Shown in pieces: positions 1 through 7,691 of a stretch of DNA of 20,472 nt. Each line of letters starts with the position of its first letter. Position 1 is the stretch's first letter. The stretch is from Candidatus Omnitrophota bacterium (lineage in GTDB: Bacteria; Hinthialibacterota; Hinthialibacteria; JAKQFZ01). The position numbers and the translations under genes were made by a program. The stretch lies in NCBI GenBank assembly GCA_029558215.1, contig JAKQFZ010000901.1, positions 1 to 20,472 of the forward strand, given 5' to 3'. The notes beneath the pieces were generated by a model that worked only from the letters and a program-made list of their open reading frames with translations, did not search any database and was not told the DNA's origin.

Positions 1-855
1 GGTTCGGGTGCCATGACGTTCGGTGTTCCTGACAGCGCTGGTGTTCCCAGGGGCATTGCCTCTGACACGTTGACTGCTGTCTTCAATGATCTGGATTCGG
101 TACAGCGTATTGTCGGCTCGTTGCTCGACCAAATCGCAGCGATCATCCTTGAGCCGGTTGCCGGCAATATGGGCGTCGTACCACCTCAGTCTGGATTCCT
201 GCAAGGACTTCGAGAACTGTGTACGGAAAGTGGCATTGTCCTGATATTCGATGAGGTGATGAGCGGCTTTCGGGTGGCTCCAGGTGGGGCGCAGGCACTT
301 TACGGTGTCCGACCAGACTTGACTACCTTGGGCAAGATCATTGGTGGAGGCCTGCCTGTCGGTGCCTATGGTGGACGAGCAGAAATCATGGACTGTGTCA
401 GTCCGCTTGGGCCTGTGTATCAGGCTGGGACACTGTCGGGGAATCCCTTGGCGGCAACGGCTGGTTATGTCACTTTGCAGAGGCTTCTCGAAAACGGCTT
501 CTACGACCGTCTGGAGCAGATGTCCGCAACATTGGAGCAGGGGCTGCTCAACGCAGCGCGCGAAGCAGCGGTTTCGATCACAATCAACCGAGTCGGTTCC
601 ATGTTGACTGTCTTCTTCACTGATCAACCCGTCACGGACTATGAGTCGGCACTCAAATCAGACACCACACGGTTTGCCACGTTCTTTCGATCGATGCTCA
701 AACAGGGAGTCTTTCTTCCCCCGTCACAGTTTGAAGCACTTTTTGTTTCCTCGGCACACTCTGAAGCGGATGTTCAGGCAACAGTGGCTGCTGCCATCAA
801 GGCCTTTTCCACTACAACTGCCGCAGCGGACTCTTGCCCACCGGATAGACATTGA
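1..855 (+). CDS. hemL: Glutamate-1-semialdehyde 2,1-aminomutase, 3' part (5' end outside window)
   Basis: PLP-dependent class III aminotransferase fold enzyme that converts glutamate-1-semialdehyde to 5-aminolevulinate in the C5 tetrapyrrole pathway in the cytoplasm. The frame is open from base 1 (GSGAMTFGVPDSAGVP, a HemL signature), so the ATG at 13 is internal. About 284 residues are present, roughly the last two thirds of a usual ~430-residue protein. Visible marks are EPVAGNMGVVPP, the PLP-ring aspartate motif FDEVMSGFR, the Schiff-base lysine in LGKIIGGGLPVGAYGG (Lys codon at 334-336) and the HemL-typical PVYQAGTLSGNPLA. The conserved C-terminal helix ends near AAIKAF. A short tail (about 15 residues, ending PPDRH) follows and lies inside the 44-bp convergent overlap with the UDP-glucose dehydrogenase gene. 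Family assignment is very secure. Only the fragment status limits description. Confidence 0.96.
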   Translation, partial: GSGAMTFGVPDSAGVPRGIASDTLTAVFNDLDSVQRIVGSLLDQIAAIILEPVAGNMGVVPPQSGFLQGLRELCTESGIVLIFDEVMSGFRVAPGGAQALYGVRPDLTTLGKIIGGGLPVGAYGGRAEIMDCVSPLGPVYQAGTLSGNPLAATAGYVTLQRLLENGFYDRLEQMSATLEQGLLNAAREAAVSITINRVGSMLTVFFTDQPVTDYESALKSDTTRFATFFRSMLKQGVFLPPSQFEALFVSSAHSEADVQATVAAAIKAFSTTTAAADSCPPDRH

Positions 856-2185
856 ATCCGATTTCAAACAACCGCCTGTGATCCAGCAGATTGCGTCCAT
901 CGAAAAGGAATGCGGGCTTCTCCATTCGATCAAACACCTTGGCGTAATCCAGTTCACGATAGCATTGCCAGTCAGTGAGAAGCGCCACTGCGTGAACATT
1001 CTCGGCTGCCTCGTATGGATCTTCATGAAAAGAAACGCCTTGAACGCCGATGAGTTCCTTTCGGGCGTTTTCCAGAGCCTTAGGATCACAAAGCCGCAAT
1101 TGAGCGTGTTCTTCCAAGAGTCTTCGGCAAACCTGTGCGGCAGGAGATTCACGGGTGTCGCCCGTGTCTGCCTTGAATGCAAATCCAAGCACGAGGATGC
1201 TCTTTCCGGCGATGGTGTTAAACATCTCTGAAATCATGTTGGCGACAAAGCGACTTTGTTGGTACTCATTGATCTCGACCACGCGCTCCCAGAAATCGGC
1301 AACCTCGTCCAACCCATGCTGGCGACAGATGTATACGAGATTGAGAATGTCTTTCTTGAAACAGGAGCCGCCAAATCCAATGCCTGCCTTGAGAAACTTC
1401 TTACCGATGCGCGAATCCAGACCGATGGAGTGCGCCACTTCATCCACGTCCGCCTCGGTTTTCTCGCAGAGTGCAGAAATGGAGTTGATGGCCGAGATGC
1501 GTTGCGCCAAGAATGCATTGGCCACCAGCTTGGACAACTCTGCGCTCCAGATGTTGGTTCGGATGATCCGGGATCTGTCTACCCAGTTGGCATAGATCGC
1601 TTCAAGTTGGTCACAGGCTTTGTGACCAGATTCTGTGTTCATGCAGCCAACGAGAACCCGATCAGGTTGCAGGAGATTTTCGACCGCCGTTCCCTCGGCA
1701 AGGAATTCAGGGTTCGACAAGACGTCAAAGCGCGGCGACGTCCCGCGAGAATGCAGAATTCTCTGCATCGCCTCGGCAGTTCTTACAGGCAGTGTGCTCT
1801 TCTCGACGACGATCTTGTCCGAGTGGGAGTGTTTGAGAATCTGATACGCCGTCTTCTCCCAATACTGAAGATCCGCGGCCTGTCCAGCGCCTTGCCCAAA
1901 GGCTTTGGTCGGGGTGTTGACACTGACGAAGATTATATCGGAATGCTCAATCGCTGTTGCAACTTCTGTTGTAAAAAAGAGATTTCGCCCCCTGGCGCGT
2001 CTGACAATCTCATCCAGACCGGGTTCGTAGATGGGCAAATCCTCCGAATTCCATCTTCGGATTCTTTCCTCATTGATGTCTACCAGTTCGACACGGTATT
2101 GAGGGCATTTGTCGGCAATGACTGCCATCGTTGGCCCTCCGACATAACCCGCACCAATGCAGAGAATGCGCTTTTCAAATTCCAT
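812..2185 (-). CDS. UDP-glucose 6-dehydrogenase, animal-type
   Basis: NAD-dependent enzyme oxidising UDP-glucose twice to UDP-glucuronate, a precursor for acidic surface glycans and pentose/uronate sugar nucleotides. The protein has 457 residues. The N-terminal Rossmann motif is GAGYVGG (11-17) and IYEPGLDEI follows at 52-60. SVNTPTK (88-94), EKSTLP (128-133) and SNPEFLAEGTA (157-167) come next. The dimer and active-site segment is ELSKLVANAFLAQRISAINS with Lys219, and the catalytic cysteine is Cys275 in GFGGSCFKKD. FAFKADTGDTRES (336-348) completes the core. These match human UGDH residues (Cys276, Lys220, Lys339) with a one-residue offset and much closer wording than typical bacterial Ugd/TuaD. 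The open frame extends to 2290, but ATG at 2185 is chosen because the family N-terminus starts there and AGGAGA lies 6 nt upstream. It is the last gene of a minus-strand run after maf (67-bp gap). Its 3' end overlaps hemL tail-to-tail. Confidence 0.95.
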   Translation of the reverse strand: MEFEKRILCIGAGYVGGPTMAVIADKCPQYRVELVDINEERIRRWNSEDLPIYEPGLDEIVRRARGRNLFFTTEVATAIEHSDIIFVSVNTPTKAFGQGAGQAADLQYWEKTAYQILKHSHSDKIVVEKSTLPVRTAEAMQRILHSRGTSPRFDVLSNPEFLAEGTAVENLLQPDRVLVGCMNTESGHKACDQLEAIYANWVDRSRIIRTNIWSAELSKLVANAFLAQRISAINSISALCEKTEADVDEVAHSIGLDSRIGKKFLKAGIGFGGSCFKKDILNLVYICRQHGLDEVADFWERVVEINEYQQSRFVANMISEMFNTIAGKSILVLGFAFKADTGDTRESPAAQVCRRLLEEHAQLRLCDPKALENARKELIGVQGVSFHEDPYEAAENVHAVALLTDWQCYRELDYAKVFDRMEKPAFLFDGRNLLDHRRLFEIGFNVYPVGKSPLRQL

Positions 2186-2252
2186 CTTCAGTCTCCTATC
2201 GCCTTCATTCAGGCAACATATTCCTGACCGCGCCGTGCCTTCGACCTCTGGA

Positions 2253-2879
2253 TCATGGACGACACCCAGATGGCCGGCCGTCAAAGGCATTCATCCCTCG
2301 CATGACGGCTTCTCTCGGAAGTCCGACGACGTTGTCCCAAGCCCCTTCAACCTGTATCACAAAATCAAAGGCGCGACCTTGAATGGCATACGCACCGGCT
2401 TTATCCCGTGGCTCACCGGTTGCGACATAGTCCTCGATCTCCTCTTCGTTGAGCGACCGGAAATGTACGTCGGTGACCACATGGTCAACATGGAACCACC
2501 CTTCACGATGACAATAGAACGCAACTCCCGTACACACATGATGCTTCTTCCCAGAGAGCATACGCAGAAACTCCGCAGCCTGTGTGTCGTCAACAGGTTT
2601 GCCCAGGATCGTCTCTCCCAGGGCAACCACTGTGTCTGCACCCAGGATCAGACGATCGGGGTGGTTGGGCGCGACATGCTTGGCTTTCAAGAGCGAAATC
2701 CGCTCGACATATTGCCCCAGAGGCTCCCCCGCTTCGCGTTCGGGTTCCTCAATGCCAGAAGGCATACACTCAAAGCAGATCCCCCAGTCTCGAAGGAATT
2801 CCTGACGTCTGGGCGATTGGCTCGCGAGAATGATCTCTGTCTTGCAGTGATCCAACGAAATGTTGTTTGTTTGATCCAT
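2253..2879 (-). CDS. maf: Maf/YhdE-family nucleoside triphosphate pyrophosphatase
   Basis: Cytoplasmic house-cleaning enzyme that hydrolyses dTTP/UTP or modified NTPs to the monophosphate. The protein has 208 residues, close to the usual ~190-210. Family marks in order are the phosphate-binding loop SQSPRR (20-25), the metal-binding aspartate in GADTVV (Asp82), GKP (93-95), and GEPRDKAGAYAIQG (155-168). The closing motif NVVGLP (183-188) follows. The AYAIQG form is the one usual in the dTTP/UTP-specific YhdE branch. The ATG at 2879 precedes a short non-conserved leader (MDQTNNISLDHCK) before the conserved TEIILASQSPRR, and only a weak GAG is upstream. An initiation site nearer the conserved core was not found. 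The gene sits 100 bp after the glycosidase and 67 bp before the UDP-glucose dehydrogenase, so all three may be co-transcribed. The final residues (GRPSGCRP) are not conserved. Confidence 0.93.
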   Translation of the reverse strand: MDQTNNISLDHCKTEIILASQSPRRQEFLRDWGICFECMPSGIEEPEREAGEPLGQYVERISLLKAKHVAPNHPDRLILGADTVVALGETILGKPVDDTQAAEFLRMLSGKKHHVCTGVAFYCHREGWFHVDHVVTDVHFRSLNEEEIEDYVATGEPRDKAGAYAIQGRAFDFVIQVEGAWDNVVGLPREAVMRGMNAFDGRPSGCRP

Positions 2880-2979
2880 CTCTCGATATCCCTGCCATCG
2901 GGCAGTTCATTGACTCCTTCTACCTTAGCACGTCAGATCACATTTGGGGAGTGTCCGCTGAGCCAGTGCCCATGATCCT

Positions 2980-5130
2980 TCATTGAGCGTGCAATGCTGC
3001 TCTTTGACGTCTTACCTCGCCAAGCACCGAATCCTTGTCAACGTTGACTCCCAACACTCTGTAACTCAACGGTTGCATGACGATGGATCCCTTTGGCTTC
3101 AAGAGGTTGACCTTCTGCAAATTCACAGGCGCAAGAGGTGCTGTCCAGTCAGTGAGGTGGACAGGCTCCTTAGGATGCAACTCCAACTCAGGCTCCCAGA
3201 GCAAGTCCTTCAGCGATACGCTTGCCCTGCTCTGGCTTGGGTTGCACAGCACGATGAAACCCCGGCCATCCAGAAGATGCGCTGCACCGTCTGGATGAAT
3301 GCCGTCCGGTGGTGCGAGCACATGCTGATATTGCGACAGATAGGGCTTCGCTGTCTTGAAGAATGCAGTCCACTCCAGAAAGAAGTTGAGCACCTCAGGG
3401 CGCAACATGCGCGGATCCTCACCCCACTGGTAGTCAGCGCGAGCCGCGATTGTCGTGAACATCCTGCTTGCAAGTTCTGACAGATCGCGATCTTCAAACC
3501 AAGCCCATCCACAGTGTGGCGGCACAATGCACATATACGGCCAAGCCCAATGCACCTGATACGCGGCAGAGCGTGTCACCAGGTCTCCTGCACGAAGGCT
3601 GTGACGGCTGAAGAAGCGCGTGTTTGCATCACCTTCTGGTTTCTCAGGAAGGATATTCGACCACGCCCAGAATTCGCCCTCGCCGAAATAGATCTGATTC
3701 AAATCGCTCAGAAAATGAAGGTTGCCCCACCAATAGCATTTGCTGCGGGAAGTGGAATGGTGGACAAAAGTCTCAAGGTCGGGATATCGTTTGCGCACTT
3801 CCCGCATTGCCGCTACGGCTTTCTCATCCACTGTTCTGTCCTGAAACAGTTTGCACATGTCCGTTTCTTCAACCAAAGAAGTGATGACAGCGGGATCTTC
3901 AGAAGCGGCGGTATTCATCCAGGTGTGGTATCTCATGCCCTTTTCACGCAGCAGTCGTCGAATCGGCTCAAACCCCTCAGGGAAGCGCACTGGATCGAAA
4001 CGCCAATCGCCCGGAGTTATCTCCCAACCGGCATCGAGGTGAAACTCCTCACATCCGATGGCTTTAATGCGAGGAAGTATCTCACACAGCCGTTCCGCTG
4101 TTACGACTTCGCTCTTGGCCGGCTCTATTCCGCCCTGCCACAGCCAGAACTGGTTCCAACTGAATGTCGAATACTTGTCCCGCTGACAGGAATACTCGGT
4201 GCCGATGAAACGCCTCAAGCGAAGGAAACCGATCTCGACGGGTCCGTCGAAAGGCCATAGCAGGTATCGAGCGATCGGTTCGGTGCCATCGAATGGTGCG
4301 ACGACGTGGTCGAGCAAGGTCATCCGCCCCTGCTGAATACGCTCCTCACCGCCAATGCCGGCAACGAAGGCTGCCACACCGCTCACGCTCTCGGGGTCAT
4401 AGCACAGGTGGTCGGACTGTGAAACGAACTCAAAACGGTGCATCCCCTTGAGATTGGGTTTCCCCTCGGAGAAGCCTCTGCCAAACGAATTGTTTGGCAT
4501 GACTGGTTTCAGCATCTCGCCTGTGGGCAGTATCTGCGCGACGGCACAACCGCGATCACGCCAATGCACCGGAACGCTGATCTGCTGTTCTAGGAAGGGT
4601 TTGTTCCGATACAGTCTCACTCGCCAGAGCACGGGTTCCGGTGCGGTGAGTCGAATCTCGATCTCGGTATAGATGGAGTGCTGTCTCGGCATCCACGACT
4701 TAACGGAAATGTCCGATGCGTCTCTGGTCACTCGGCCTTCCGGGTCAACGACCACAAAGGGAGAGGCAGGTGCAGACAGAATCTCACGCTGGTTTCCAGT
4801 ACGAATGCTGCTGATCAGGACTCTGCGGTGGCAGTCCACCGTCAGAGTGATATTGATGACCTCGTTGTCCAGTTCAATGCGTTCCCCTTCAGCTGTGCTG
4901 GTCGAACGAATGGTGGGCACACCGAAGGTGCGTCGCGGTGCCTGGGGTGGCTTCATGAGTTGAGGAACAGGCTCACCTTCGGCGAACGGAGGGCGAGCTG
5001 CATTCGGATCCAGTACGATGTAGGCGGGCTTGGGGAGTTCATCACCTTGGTCTGCCAGACAGATTCTGGCACTCAAACACACAATGATCACGCAGCAGGC
5101 GACTCCGAATTCCGGGAGTATTCTTATCAT
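2980..5130 (-). CDS. Secreted clan GH-D-like glycoside hydrolase (GH36/GH27-related, substrate unknown)
   Basis: A 716-residue exported protein. Residues 1-26 form a signal peptide with hydrophobic core (VACCVIIVCL) and likely cleavage after CLA before DQGD. About residues 85-310 look like an N-terminal beta-sandwich. A (beta/alpha)8 barrel follows at about 320-600: EEFHLDAGWE (361-370), GDWRFDPVRFPEGFEPI and EKGMRYHTWMN. This copies the GH36 pattern of DDGW, GDW, FPxG and GMKxGxW. A C-terminal beta domain (610-700) contains ALSYRVLGV-like strands (LSYRVLGV, 688-695). The nucleophile motif KWDxN is not cleanly present. The best candidates are KLFQD (427-431) and the downstream SD in FLSDLN (473-478). 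The start is ATG at 5130 because AAGGAG lies 11 nt upstream and overlaps the alternative GTG at 5142. It probably attacks alpha-galactosides or related glycans, but a non-catalytic relative is possible. First gene of the minus-strand run. Confidence 0.8.
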   Translation of the reverse strand: MIRILPEFGVACCVIIVCLSARICLADQGDELPKPAYIVLDPNAARPPFAEGEPVPQLMKPPQAPRRTFGVPTIRSTSTAEGERIELDNEVINITLTVDCHRRVLISSIRTGNQREILSAPASPFVVVDPEGRVTRDASDISVKSWMPRQHSIYTEIEIRLTAPEPVLWRVRLYRNKPFLEQQISVPVHWRDRGCAVAQILPTGEMLKPVMPNNSFGRGFSEGKPNLKGMHRFEFVSQSDHLCYDPESVSGVAAFVAGIGGEERIQQGRMTLLDHVVAPFDGTEPIARYLLWPFDGPVEIGFLRLRRFIGTEYSCQRDKYSTFSWNQFWLWQGGIEPAKSEVVTAERLCEILPRIKAIGCEEFHLDAGWEITPGDWRFDPVRFPEGFEPIRRLLREKGMRYHTWMNTAASEDPAVITSLVEETDMCKLFQDRTVDEKAVAAMREVRKRYPDLETFVHHSTSRSKCYWWGNLHFLSDLNQIYFGEGEFWAWSNILPEKPEGDANTRFFSRHSLRAGDLVTRSAAYQVHWAWPYMCIVPPHCGWAWFEDRDLSELASRMFTTIAARADYQWGEDPRMLRPEVLNFFLEWTAFFKTAKPYLSQYQHVLAPPDGIHPDGAAHLLDGRGFIVLCNPSQSRASVSLKDLLWEPELELHPKEPVHLTDWTAPLAPVNLQKVNLLKPKGSIVMQPLSYRVLGVNVDKDSVLGEVRRQRAALHAQ

Positions 5131-5392
5131 CTTCTGCTTCACTCCTTTGGCATCTTCTGCGGTTCGCTGCAGTCAGACGGAAAAACATTAACACATAAGC
5201 CCCTGCACGGGTTCAGATTTGATCAAAGGCAATTGAGGCAACATTCCCGCAGTTAGAGTCAGCGATACTACTGTTGGAGAAAATCGGCCAGAATTCTCAG
5301 TCTTGTCTCTCAGCGGATTAGTTTCTTGGGATGCACCTGTATTCGGTTTCTGCTATGGTACCAGCAATAAGAATGAAAGAGTGGGCAGGGAG
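5131..5392. other. Divergent intergenic region between glycosidase and acyltransferase
   Basis: This 262-bp stretch separates the minus-strand glycosidase/maf/UDP-glucose dehydrogenase run from the plus-strand acyltransferase run, so it must hold start signals for both directions unless a distant promoter is used. I could not find a convincing sigma70 box pair with 16-18 bp spacing on either strand. It contains a palindromic TTGATCAA at 5219-5226 (TTTGATCAAA with one flanking base each side), a possible operator core. It also has an 8-codon ATG reading frame (5373-5396) whose TGA overlaps the acyltransferase ATG. Confidence 0.4.
5142..5147 (-). promoter_or_regulatory. Shine-Dalgarno site that decides the glycosidase start
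   Basis: On the minus strand AAGGAG occupies these bases, 11 nt upstream of ATG 5130. The in-frame GTG at 5142-5140 overlaps the site itself and so could not use it. This favours the ATG. The spacing is a little long. Confidence 0.6.
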
Positions 5393-6409
5393 ATGAATGA
5401 GACCCTTTCTCGCATTCGAGATTACCTGGAATGGACGGTACTGCGTCTGAGCTGGAGTTACAGTCGCCTTGTCCCCTCATGGGCTGTTGATAGGACAATC
5501 TCGTTTCTTTCAACGCTGACGTGTGCATTCAGCACCGGCATGAGGGAGCAGAGCCTCGATAAGTATGCCAAACTCCTGATGAGCGAGCCAGGCGGCATGG
5601 GAACCGACAAGGCCATATCGGCCGAAAGAGTTTCGAGTGTGCGTGTTCCGTCTGTTTTTCAGTGCGAGTGTCTCACTGAGAAGCTTGTTGGGAGTTTTTT
5701 GCGCAATCTTCTCGAGTTGGACTGGATCCAGAGGATGGTTCACGAGGGTCCCAGAGAGTTTGTGACCTTTGATCATCTCGAGCGCCTCGATGCAGCACTT
5801 GCCGCGGGCAGGGGTGCAGTTTTGGCGACAGTTCATCTGGGAAACTGGGAATTGGTGGGCAGTGCACTCTCACTTCTAGGCTATCCACTGCGTGGGGTTG
5901 CCTGGACAGCGAGAAACCGATTCATCCAAAAACATCTTGAAAATCTCAGAAGCCAAACAGGACTTGTCACCATCTTTCCCGATGCTTCTGCCCAGATAAG
6001 AATCTACCGGGATCTGAAAGCCAATCGCCCCATTGCGTTCGTGCTTGATCTAGGGCAGTGGGAGAATGGAGTTCCTGTGCGTTTCTGTGGCAACGACTAT
6101 CTTTTCCCCAAAGGGCCTCTTTTCTTCGCTCAACGAACCGGCGCTGCGCTGATTCCCTCGGTCAGTTACCGAGATGAGACCGGTCGGATTCATCTGCTGT
6201 TCGAAAAGCCTCTCGACGTACCCTCTCAGGGCGCGAGTTCGATTGAGACTGAGAAAGCGATGCAGACTCTTGCCACAGTTCTGGAAGGACGTGTTCGACA
6301 ACACCCGGGGCAATGGCTCTGGGTGCCGGCGGCGAAACATCAGATCGCCGAGATGCGTAGACGAGACGAATCCATGGGCGCTCTGGAACAATCTTCGGAA
6401 AACAGATGA
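5393..6409 (+). CDS. LpxL/HtrB-family lipid A (lysophospholipid) acyltransferase
   Basis: Inner-membrane acyltransferase predicted to add a secondary acyl chain to lipid A or a related glycolipid using acyl-ACP. With ATG at 5393 the protein has 338 residues, slightly longer than the usual ~300. The N-terminus (DYLEWTVLRLSWSYSRLVP) is the expected amphipathic/membrane segment. The catalytic HxxxxE is HLGNWE (148-153) in LATVHLGNWEL. The later conserved block PVRFCGNDYLFPKGPLFFAQRTGAA matches the family substrate-binding region (written here as PVRFCGNDYLF, PKGP and FAQRTGA). The C-terminal HPGQWLWV (304-311) is the usual E/HPxQWxW motif. The start is uncertain. GGGAG directly abuts ATG 5393, which is unusually short spacing. 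In-frame GTG 5381 and TTG 5303 are alternatives, but family length favours 5393. Its TGA overlaps the ATG of the next GT4 gene by 4 nt, so the two are translationally coupled. Confidence 0.88.
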   Translation: MNETLSRIRDYLEWTVLRLSWSYSRLVPSWAVDRTISFLSTLTCAFSTGMREQSLDKYAKLLMSEPGGMGTDKAISAERVSSVRVPSVFQCECLTEKLVGSFLRNLLELDWIQRMVHEGPREFVTFDHLERLDAALAAGRGAVLATVHLGNWELVGSALSLLGYPLRGVAWTARNRFIQKHLENLRSQTGLVTIFPDASAQIRIYRDLKANRPIAFVLDLGQWENGVPVRFCGNDYLFPKGPLFFAQRTGAALIPSVSYRDETGRIHLLFEKPLDVPSQGASSIETEKAMQTLATVLEGRVRQHPGQWLWVPAAKHQIAEMRRRDESMGALEQSSENR

Positions 6410-7557
6410 CCCATCCCGATACACAACCCAAGGTGCCGATCCTGTTCATCGCCTCAGGCTCTTCTGCGGGTGGTGCCGAAGTTCATCTCGCACGTCTGGT
6501 TCGCGAACTTGCTCACGGTGCCTATCGGATTACTGTGCTCTGCAAGCAAGGAAGTTTTCTCGAGAGAACGCTCACCGGACAATCTGTTGATATCTGGACG
6601 GCGGACATTCCACATTGGAGAAAGCTCGGTGGACGCCTGAGGATGCCCTTCTTCATTTCTCGAATGACAGCAAAGGCAAAAAGGGCTTCCATCGCCTTGG
6701 TTGTCTCAAATGATTTTCGGACTGCGCCACACGCCCTTTCTATAGCAGAGAAAATGGGCATTCCAACGGTCTCGATGATCCAGGACAGTATTGTGGATGC
6801 CAAGAAATCTCGCGACTATCTCCTCAACCATTGTGGCGCTCTGATCGCGGTTTCGGAATCTATGGGAGCGAGACTCGCTCAGTGTCTTCCTGAATCTTCT
6901 CTGAAGGTCATCCCATGCGGAGTGGACGCATCGGAGTTTCGTCCGGATATTGACACTGCACCACTGAGACACTCCCTGGGAATAGCAGACGGGGAGATCC
7001 TTGTTCTGGCCGTAGGTCAGGTGTGCGTCATGAAAGGTCAGGATCGGCTGTTCGACGCACTCCTGGAAGACCTGCAAAAGGGCGACTCGTATCACATCGT
7101 TCTCTGTGGAAGATCGGATACTGCTTTGGCTGAAGAGATGAAACGGTGCGCTGTGGCACACTCCGTAGCGCATCGCCTTCACTTTCTCGGCGTGAGGATG
7201 GACATGGCGCAGTACTATGCCGCGGCGGATGTCTTTGTCTGTCTTTCGGAGAGGGAGAGTTTTGGCCTTGCCATGGCTGAAGCGATGGCTTCTGGAAAGC
7301 CCTGTGTCTATTCCAAGTGCCCGTCACTCGTCGAACTGGCAGGAGAGGAATGCGGTTCTGCCGTGAATCGCGACGACAAGGATTCCATTCGGGATGCGGT
7401 CAGGCGATTGGCGGCCGATTCGGAACTGCGCCGGACGCTTGGGAACAATGCGCGAAGACGAATCATCCAGGAATACAGCATCACACGGGAAGCATCAGCA
7501 GTTTCTGAACTGTTTGACTCTGTGCTTTCCCAGATGATGAAGCGGTGCGAATTGTGA
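6406..7557 (+). CDS. GT4-family glycosyltransferase
   Basis: A 383-residue GT-B fold retaining glycosyltransferase that probably adds a sugar from a nucleotide sugar to a lipid-linked or surface glycan at the cytoplasmic face of the membrane. The N-terminal domain has the glycine-rich acceptor loop GSSAGGAEVHLARLV (18-32), as in GT4 enzymes. The C-terminal nucleotide-sugar domain begins near VIPCGVDASEFRP (168-180), followed by LAVGQVCVMKGQDRL (201-215). It carries the EX7E motif ERESFGLAMAEAMASGKP, with Glu284 and Glu292 as the pair. The ATG overlaps the acyltransferase stop (ATGA at 6406-6409), so it is expected to be expressed with it, suggesting glycosylation of an acylated glycolipid. 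Acceptor and donor cannot be told from sequence. Confidence 0.9.
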   Translation: MTHPDTQPKVPILFIASGSSAGGAEVHLARLVRELAHGAYRITVLCKQGSFLERTLTGQSVDIWTADIPHWRKLGGRLRMPFFISRMTAKAKRASIALVVSNDFRTAPHALSIAEKMGIPTVSMIQDSIVDAKKSRDYLLNHCGALIAVSESMGARLAQCLPESSLKVIPCGVDASEFRPDIDTAPLRHSLGIADGEILVLAVGQVCVMKGQDRLFDALLEDLQKGDSYHIVLCGRSDTALAEEMKRCAVAHSVAHRLHFLGVRMDMAQYYAAADVFVCLSERESFGLAMAEAMASGKPCVYSKCPSLVELAGEECGSAVNRDDKDSIRDAVRRLAADSELRRTLGNNARRRIIQEYSITREASAVSELFDSVLSQMMKRCEL

Positions 7558-7691
7558 GAAGATAGCCCTTGCCCGCGTTTGGCGCGGCATCCAAGGCGAG
7601 AGGCTCTCTGATCTTTCCTTGGAAGATGCGGAAGAGATAGCATCCCGCGGAGGCGGGAAGCCAGGATTACCCAAAGGGAGGATTCGAACAC
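7558..7691. other. Spacer with three consecutive small hairpins
   Basis: Between the GT4 stop and the first dehydrogenase lie three inverted repeats: CCGCG/CGCGG at 7573-7577 and 7583-7587; CCAAGG/CCTTGG at 7591-7596 and 7617-7622, enclosing GAGAG/CTCTC at 7598-7608; and TCCCGC/GCGGGA at 7643-7648 and 7653-7658. None is followed by a T-run, so they are not clear intrinsic terminators. A strong ribosome site (AGGGAGG at about 7675-7681) precedes ATG 7692. A structured leader or mRNA-processing region is possible. Confidence 0.45.

Noticed and set aside
1256..2227. A 323-codon plus-strand open frame opposite the UDP-glucose dehydrogenase
   Set aside because: The minus-strand product is a clear UGDH with catalytic residues. 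The plus frame shows no homologous features.
2891..2905. CTGCC/GGCAG hairpin between the glycosidase and maf genes
   Set aside because: Five-bp stem in a short spacer with no T-run. Expected by chance.
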